Source: Deltaproteobacteria bacterium
Lineage (GTDB): Bacteria > Desulfobacterota > Dissulfuribacteria > Dissulfuribacterales > QOAL01
Reading direction: 5' to 3'
DNA: 11,280 bases
Assembly: GCA_026988585.1 (NCBI GenBank)
Contig: JALSKY010000218.1
Span: 1 to 11,280 of the forward strand
The notes beneath the pieces are model-generated. The model was given only the letters and a program-made list of their open reading frames with translations, searched no databases and was not told the DNA's origin. The first letter of the stretch is position 1. Each line of letters begins with the position of its first letter. This document shows positions 7,512 to 11,280 of this stretch, in pieces. The position numbers and the translations under genes are program-made.

Positions 7512-7529
7512 AATGGCAGATATTATAAA
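7501..7529 (+). promoter_or_regulatory. Sigma70-type promoter for rpsT
   Basis: TTGACA (7501-7506, full consensus) and TATAAA (7524-7529, five of six) are separated by exactly 17 bp. Transcription would begin near 7536, giving a leader of about 65 bases before the rpsT start codon. The -35 box lies within the first codons of the divergent mscS-like gene. This is the best promoter in the window by inspection and suits a highly expressed ribosomal protein gene. Confidence 0.8.
7522..7527 (-). promoter_or_regulatory. Candidate -10 element for the mscS-like gene
   Basis: Read on the minus strand, 7527-7522 is a perfect TATAAT that overlaps the rpsT -10 box (7524-7529). A start about seven bases further on would fall near 7515, only some four bases before the mscS ATG, giving an almost leaderless mRNA. 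That would fit the missing Shine-Dalgarno sequence. No good -35 hexamer is seen at 16-18 bp spacing, so the assignment is tentative. Confidence 0.35.
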
Positions 7530-7600
7530 GACGTCCCTATCATAATGGAATATAAATTTTTAATCGTTCATAGCCTATCATTTGCAGGAGGTAATGAAGG

Positions 7601-7879
7601 TTGGCAAATCATGCTTCTGCCCTAAAGAGGGTACGTCAGAGTCAGAAACGTCGCATGCGTAACAAGATGCGGAAGACCAGGATAAAAAATCTCATCAAGG
7701 CAGTCGAGGCTGCAGTGATGGAAAATGCTGTGGAACAGGCCCAGGAAAATCTGAAAAAGGCCCAGGCATATATTGACAAAATTGGTCGCAAGAAGGGTAC
7801 CCTGCACAGGAAAAATGCCTCGCGCAAGGTGTCTAAGCTGGCTAAAAAGGTGGACAATCTTCTGAAGGCCCAGGGATAA
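7601..7879 (+). CDS. rpsT: 30S ribosomal protein S20
   Basis: A 92-residue, highly basic protein that binds 16S rRNA in the body of the small subunit during assembly. The opening ANHASALKRVRQSQKRRMRN and the segment GTLHRKNASRKVSKLAKKV (about 68-86) identify S20, and length is typical. The start is TTG at 7601: AGGAGG (7586-7591) lies nine bases upstream, and the conserved Ala-Asn-His sequence begins at codon 2. An ATG at 7594 is out of frame, only two bases from that AGGAGG, and leads to a stop after 22 codons. A UUG start is also used by E. coli rpsT, where it is tied to autogenous control of translation; the same control here is inference. The gene has its own promoter upstream and an intrinsic terminator 55 bp after its stop, so it is probably monocistronic. 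Confidence 0.97.
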   Translation: MANHASALKRVRQSQKRRMRNKMRKTRIKNLIKAVEAAVMENAVEQAQENLKKAQAYIDKIGRKKGTLHRKNASRKVSKLAKKVDNLLKAQG

Positions 7880-7934
7880 TCCTTCCCCTACTTCAGGATA
7901 TTATACAGAAATAAGTGCCCAAAAGGCCTTGTTG

Positions 7935-7989
7935 GCCCTGCAGGCATGGAGGCTTGACCAGCTTCTCCATGTTCTGCAGGGCTTTTTTT
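7935..7989 (+). terminator. Intrinsic terminator of rpsT
   Basis: The stem GCCCTGCAG (7935-7943) pairs perfectly with CTGCAGGGC (7974-7982). After a small internal loop it continues as ATGGAG (7946-7951) with CTCCAT (7965-7970), leaving a 13-base loop. Seven T residues (7983-7989) follow directly. The hairpin is longer than usual and should be efficient for plus-strand transcripts. On the minus strand no T-tract follows it. Confidence 0.9.
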
Positions 7990-8150
7990 CTCTCTATTCA
8001 TTTGAGATGCCCATCAGTACATCTGCGACTTTATCCTGATCAATTCCAGTAAATATCATCATTTCATCCCTGCTATTTTCTGAATGCTGTTGTGTTCCTG
8101 ATCAAATTGCAATAGATATCTAATAATGTCTGTTTTTTACGTCTTTTGAT

Positions 8151-8181
8151 GCTGGGTGCTCGTTTTCCCCAGCCGGTTTTT
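8151..8181 (+). terminator. Possible second terminator or attenuator
   Basis: GCTGGG (8151-8156) pairs with CCCAGC (8168-8173) around an 11-base loop. Five T residues (8177-8181) follow after a three-base gap. The stem is short and the gap weakens it, but the layout is that of an intrinsic terminator. It lies about 70 bp before the CofD-like start, so it could stop read-through from rpsT or attenuate transcription of the next gene. Confidence 0.4.
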
Positions 8182-8215
8182 CAATGGGAGGAGAACTGAA
8201 AAGGTTGCAAACAGC

Positions 8216-8234
8216 ATGGTTCTCGGTGAACCAT
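8216..8234 (+). promoter_or_regulatory. Hairpin or operator next to the CofD-like ribosome binding site
   Basis: A perfect 7 bp inverted repeat, ATGGTTC (8216-8222) and GAACCAT (8228-8234), with loop TCGGT, ends nine bases before the GGAGGG ribosome binding site (8244-8249). It could be an RNA hairpin that shapes translation initiation or a DNA operator for a dimeric repressor. Chance occurrence cannot be ruled out. Confidence 0.35.
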
Positions 8235-8252
8235 TTGATATTTGGAGGGTGA

Positions 8253-9449
8253 ATGGCAGGAATATATCTGCCAGATTTGGATGTTATTGCCAGGTGTAGC
8301 AGAGATCCTGGATCTGGTCCAAGGATTCTCTTTTTCAGTGGGGGCACCGCCCTGCGGGACCTTTCCAGAAGAATCATCTCCTTTTCTCATAATACTCGCC
8401 ATCTAATAACGGTATTTGATTCAGGCGGCAGCTCAGCTGTGATTCGCAAGGCCTTTCGGATGCCTGCCGTAGGTGATTTGAGAAACAGGCTCACGGCCTT
8501 GGCTGATCCCGGGTTCCCTGGCCAACCTGCTGTTTACTCCCTTTTTTCCTACAGGATGTCTCAGGATCAATCCCAGCATAAGCTCAGGCAGGAACTGCAT
8601 GCCATGTGTCAAGGCACCCATCCATTGCTTTTGGATATCAGTGATCCCATGCGCAGCATCATGCAGCACCATTTGCGCTATTTTTTTAAGAAAATGCCTG
8701 AGGATTTTGATCTTCGAGGTGCAAGTGTAGGAAATCTGCTCCTCGCTGCCAGCTATCTTGAATCTGGCCGCAGACTGGCTCCGGCTCTTTCCATCTATTC
8801 CCGTCTCATCTCGGTGAGGGGCGGGGTTATACCCATACTGGAGAGAGACCTGCATCTGGTGGCTGAGCTTGAGGGAGGAGAAAGGATATTGGGGCAGCAC
8901 CTGTTGACAGGCAAGGAGTGTCCGGAGATAACTGCGAAGATCCTTCGTCTCTATCTGACTGACGATCTGGCAGAGGGGCGTGAGATCCATGTTGAATCAG
9001 ACCTTATGGTAAGAGATGAAATCAGGCAGGCAGATCTAATCTGTTACCCTATGGGAAGCTTTTACACCAGTCTCATTGCCAACCTGCTTCCTGAGGGGGT
9101 TGGGAGTGCTGTTGCTGCAGCACCCTGTCCCAAGGTCTTTGTGCCCAATACGGTTCGTGATTCCGAGAGCATTGGCCTTGGGGTAAAAGATATGGTGACA
9201 AGGCTCCTCTCCTACCTCAAAAGGGATAGGCCTGGTATCCATACCCATGATCTCCTGAACTATGTCCTTCTGGATCAGGATCTTGACATATATTCAGAGA
9301 GTTATCCTGGACCTCTGGATGATGAATATCTTGCATCCATGTTGGGTGTCAGAGTGATCAGGTGCAGGCTGGTTTCAAACAGATCCCGTCCATTCATCGA
9401 TCCTGATCTGCTTGCTGAGCAGCTTATATCCATGGCTGGAAAGGGTTGA
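8253..9449 (+). CDS. CofD/YvcK-fold protein, GAK-system CofD-like type
   Basis: A 398-residue cytosolic protein related to CofD (2-phospho-L-lactate transferase of F420 synthesis) and YvcK (a nucleotide-sugar-binding regulator of carbon and cell-wall metabolism). Family marks: the N-terminal phosphate-binding turn ILFFSGGTALRDLSRRI (25-41), the FDSGGSS segment (55-61, where YvcK has DDGGSS), and MPAVGDLRNRLTALAD (70-85). Towards the C-terminus a YPMGSFYTSLIANLLPEGV block and the KVFVPNTVRDSESIG stretch follow. I recall this variant being named the 'GAK system CofD-like protein', normally found with a GAK ATP-grasp enzyme and an XXXCH protein; neither is in this window. Substrate and reaction are unknown. 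The ATG at 8253 has GGAGGG just upstream (short spacing), and an in-frame TGA immediately precedes it, so no earlier start is possible. F420 synthesis is unlikely given the YvcK-like motifs. Confidence 0.8.
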   Translation: MAGIYLPDLDVIARCSRDPGSGPRILFFSGGTALRDLSRRIISFSHNTRHLITVFDSGGSSAVIRKAFRMPAVGDLRNRLTALADPGFPGQPAVYSLFSYRMSQDQSQHKLRQELHAMCQGTHPLLLDISDPMRSIMQHHLRYFFKKMPEDFDLRGASVGNLLLAASYLESGRRLAPALSIYSRLISVRGGVIPILERDLHLVAELEGGERILGQHLLTGKECPEITAKILRLYLTDDLAEGREIHVESDLMVRDEIRQADLICYPMGSFYTSLIANLLPEGVGSAVAAAPCPKVFVPNTVRDSESIGLGVKDMVTRLLSYLKRDRPGIHTHDLLNYVLLDQDLDIYSESYPGPLDDEYLASMLGVRVIRCRLVSNRSRPFIDPDLLAEQLISMAGKG

Positions 9450-9632
9450 TTTGCGGTTTTGACCCGGAATATACAGAGGGTTTGTTTCCAATCTGTAACA
9501 GAGTATCTTCTTGTCTTTTTGGGTTCTCTTCATTAAAGTCATTTTCCTTCTTCTTTTTATGTTCAGGAAAGGATTTTTTTCAGCAGATTATTGCTTGATA
9601 GACAAAGGTCCCTGGATCAGGGCAGGAGTTAT
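9450..9632 (+). other. Intergenic region between the CofD-like gene and typA
   Basis: No gene is seen in these 183 bp. A weak terminator-like structure, TCCTT (9545-9549) with AAGGA (9569-9573) followed by T7 (9574-9580), might end the CofD-like transcript, but its stem is short and its loop is 19 bases. TCTGTAACAGA (9492-9502) is an 11 bp palindrome that could be a small operator. No promoter with good boxes and spacing was found for typA. Confidence 0.3.
9610..9622 (+). promoter_or_regulatory. Hairpin abutting the typA ribosome binding site
   Basis: CCCTG (9610-9614) and CAGGG (9618-9622) form a perfect 5 bp stem with a GAT loop. It sits one base before the AGGAG ribosome binding site (9624-9628) of typA. 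CCTG (9611-9614) could alternatively pair with CAGG at 9623-9626, which would cover the ribosome binding site. A switch between the two pairings is inference. Confidence 0.35.
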
Positions 9633-11280
9633 ATGAAACAGGAAAATATAAGAAATGTTGCCATCATCGCCCATGTTGATCATGGCAAGACCACCCTGGT
9701 AGATCAGCTGTTTCGCCAAAGCGGAATGTTCAGGGAGAATCAGCATGTAGCTGAACGGTTGATGGATTCCATGGACCTGGAACGTGAACGCGGTATTACC
9801 ATCGCCTCGAAAAACGGTTCCTATATCTATGGGGACTACAGGATAAATATTATAGACACCCCGGGGCATGCCGATTTTGGCGGCCAGGTTGAGAGGGTTC
9901 TCAGAATGGCCGATGGTGCCCTGCTGCTGGTTGATGCCCAGGAGGGGCCAATGCCACAGACCTTTTTCGTAGTCAAGAAGGCCTTGGCAGCCAATCTGCC
10001 CATTCTGGTGGTGGTGAACAAGATTGACAAGCCTGCGGCTCGTTGTGACTGGACAGTGGATCAGGTCTTTGATCTTCTTGCACGTCTTGATGCCCCGGAC
10101 GAGACCCTGGATTTTCCAGTGGTATTTGGCTCTGCCAAGGAGGGATATATGCTGGCAGACCATAATGAGACACCGGTACCTGGCCAGGGGATGGATCTCA
10201 TCTCCGAAATGATAGTCAACCATGTTCCTCCTCCATCTGGAGATCCGGATGCGCCTCTGCAGCTTCAGATCAACACCATTGATTACTCTCCCTATCTTGG
10301 CAGGCTGGGCATAGGAAAGGTGGTAAACGGGCGGCTAAGTCTCAATGACAGTGTAGTAGTGGCCCGTAGGGATGGTTCCATCAAACCGGTGCGCATAACC
10401 AAGATCTTTCTCTTTGAGGCAGACCGCAAGGTTCCAGTAGAGGCCGCATCTACCGGGGATATCGTTGCTGTTGCAGGGATGGAGGATGTGACTGTCGGTG
10501 TTACCTTCACCGATCCTGAAGATCCTCGTCCTCTTCCCCTTATTGAGATAGATCCCCCTACCATTTCCATGCGTTTTATACCAAATGACTCCCCTTTTGC
10601 CGGACAGGACGGGAAATTTGTAACATCCAGACATCTCGAGGAGCGGTTGATGCGAGAGACCCTTTCCGATGTCGCTCTCCAGGTGGAGCCATTGACAGAT
10701 GGGGTTGGCTTTTTGGTTGCCGGACGGGGCGAACTGCATCTATCCATACTTATAGAGAAGATGCGGCGTGAAGGGTATGAATTTCAGGTGAGCCGTCCCC
10801 ATGTAATAATGCGTGAAGAGGACGGTGTAACCCTGGAGCCCTATGAGGAACTCACTGTTGATGTGGATGAACAGTACCAGGGCGTGGTCATAGAGAAGCT
10901 GGGCCAGCTCAAGGGAGTCCTCGAGGATATGCAGGTGGAGAACCAGATGACCAGGATGAGGTTCAAGGTGCCTACCAGGGGACTTCTGGGATACCGCTCC
11001 CAGTTCATGACCGACACCCATGGCATGGGTGTGATGAACTATGTCTTTGCCGAATGGGGCCCATATGCAGGGGAGATAGTCAACCGCACCAACGGTGTGA
11101 TGGTGGTAAAGGAGGCCTGTACCTCAGTAGCCTATGCACTGTTCAACCTGCAGGACCGGGGGCGTCTCTTTATAGGTCCAGGGGTGGATCTCTACAAGGG
11201 CCAGATTATTGGGGAGCACTCCCGTCCAGTGGACCTGGTGGTAAATCCTGCCAAGGGGAAAAAGTTGACCAATATGAGGG
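9633..11280 (+). CDS. typA: Translational GTPase TypA/BipA (3' truncated by window)
   Basis: The first 549 codons of a ribosome-associated GTPase of the EF-G/LepA class, needed for ribosome assembly and growth under stress such as cold. G-domain motifs are intact: G1 AHVDHGKTT (13-21), G2 RGITI (53-57), G3 DTPGH (75-79) with catalytic His79, G4 NKID (130-133), and G5 GSAKEG. Beta-barrel domain II follows, then the alpha/beta domains III and V. The TypA-specific TRGLLGYRSQFMTDTHG block (from 448) and AEWGPYAGEI separate it from EF-G and LepA. The C-terminal domain is visible as far as VNPAKGKKLTNMR. Full-length relatives have about 600 residues, so roughly 50-60 are beyond the window. The ATG at 9633 follows AGGAG (9624-9628). 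No frameshift is seen. It stands apart from its neighbour by 183 bp and may be transcribed alone. Confidence 0.97.
   Translation, partial: MKQENIRNVAIIAHVDHGKTTLVDQLFRQSGMFRENQHVAERLMDSMDLERERGITIASKNGSYIYGDYRINIIDTPGHADFGGQVERVLRMADGALLLVDAQEGPMPQTFFVVKKALAANLPILVVVNKIDKPAARCDWTVDQVFDLLARLDAPDETLDFPVVFGSAKEGYMLADHNETPVPGQGMDLISEMIVNHVPPPSGDPDAPLQLQINTIDYSPYLGRLGIGKVVNGRLSLNDSVVVARRDGSIKPVRITKIFLFEADRKVPVEAASTGDIVAVAGMEDVTVGVTFTDPEDPRPLPLIEIDPPTISMRFIPNDSPFAGQDGKFVTSRHLEERLMRETLSDVALQVEPLTDGVGFLVAGRGELHLSILIEKMRREGYEFQVSRPHVIMREEDGVTLEPYEELTVDVDEQYQGVVIEKLGQLKGVLEDMQVENQMTRMRFKVPTRGLLGYRSQFMTDTHGMGVMNYVFAEWGPYAGEIVNRTNGVMVVKEACTSVAYALFNLQDRGRLFIGPGVDLYKGQIIGEHSRPVDLVVNPAKGKKLTNMR

Larger units (their letters stand above)
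7990..8252 (+). other. Non-coding leader region before the CofD-like gene
   Basis: No convincing gene lies in this 263 bp AT-rich stretch. It contains a weak promoter candidate (AATAAT at 8122-8127 with only a poor -35), a possible terminator (8151-8181) and a hairpin next to the ribosome binding site (8216-8234), both listed separately. Together they could form a regulated leader for the downstream gene. A 22-codon frame from ATG 8184 to TGA 8250-8252 abuts the gene's ATG but has no Shine-Dalgarno sequence. Confidence 0.4.

Noticed and set aside
7594..7662. ATG at 7594 as the rpsT start
   Set aside because: It is out of frame with S20, only two bases from AGGAGG, and stops after 22 codons.
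7994..8062. 22-codon minus-strand frame starting with two ATG codons
   Set aside because: It has only a weak AGGGA before the start, no promoter, and is too short to judge by codon use.
8184..8252. 22-codon plus-strand frame whose TGA abuts the CofD-like ATG, considered as a leader peptide
   Set aside because: No Shine-Dalgarno sequence precedes its ATG, and there is no run of regulatory codons.
8120..8377. 85-codon minus-strand frame across the CofD-like leader
   Set aside because: Half of it is antisense to the CofD-like gene, and it has no family features.
9588..10223. 211-codon open frame on the minus strand
   Set aside because: It lies fully opposite the well-conserved G domain of typA and has no recognisable domain or ribosome binding site. 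It is a shadow frame.
1..11280. CRISPR array, tRNA, rRNA or insertion sequence
   Set aside because: No regularly spaced repeats, cloverleaf-like segments, rRNA-like stretches or transposase-like frames were seen on either strand.

Overview
The window reads as a stretch of a Gram-negative anaerobe-type chromosome. The best guess is a member of the Desulfobacterota (former Deltaproteobacteria). Grounds are the ccsA-hemA pairing, a DUF1614 membrane protein, stacked HDOD and GGDEF signalling proteins, tRNA-dependent amidotransferase genes, and a CofD-like protein of the 'GAK' type that I associate with that group. This placement is inference from gene content; no search was run.

Layout. (1) Positions 1-1462, plus strand: the last 63 codons of a CcsA-type cytochrome c assembly protein, overlapped by 20 bp with hemA (glutamyl-tRNA reductase, first committed step of C5 haem synthesis). 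(2) Positions 1482-7511, minus strand: a seven-gene run in the order mscS-like channel, gatC, gatA, a 115-residue protein, an HDOD protein, a GGDEF protein and a DUF1614 membrane protein. The last five genes are packed tightly (16 bp, ATGA overlap, 3 bp, ATGA overlap). gatC and gatA are separated by an odd 218 bp spacer rich in inverted repeats. hemA and the DUF1614 gene converge with only 19 bp between them. (3) Positions 7501-7989, plus strand: rpsT (ribosomal protein S20) with a near-consensus sigma70 promoter lying inside the start of mscS, a UUG start codon and a strong intrinsic terminator. (4) Positions 7990-9449: a 263 bp leader with a possible second terminator and a hairpin, then a CofD/YvcK-fold gene. 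(5) Positions 9633-11280: typA/bipA, a ribosome-associated GTPase, cut by the window end.

How they work together. Much of the window is core housekeeping: haem and cytochrome c assembly, Glu-tRNA use (HemA and GatCA draw on the same Glu-tRNA pool), and ribosome function (S20, TypA). Accessory interest lies in the translationally coupled 115aa-HDOD-GGDEF-DUF1614 block behind gatA, which looks like a signalling module with an unknown membrane output, and in the CofD-like gene, whose usual GAK partners are not visible here. No mobile element, tRNA, rRNA or CRISPR array was seen. I see no clear evidence of a wholly new system.
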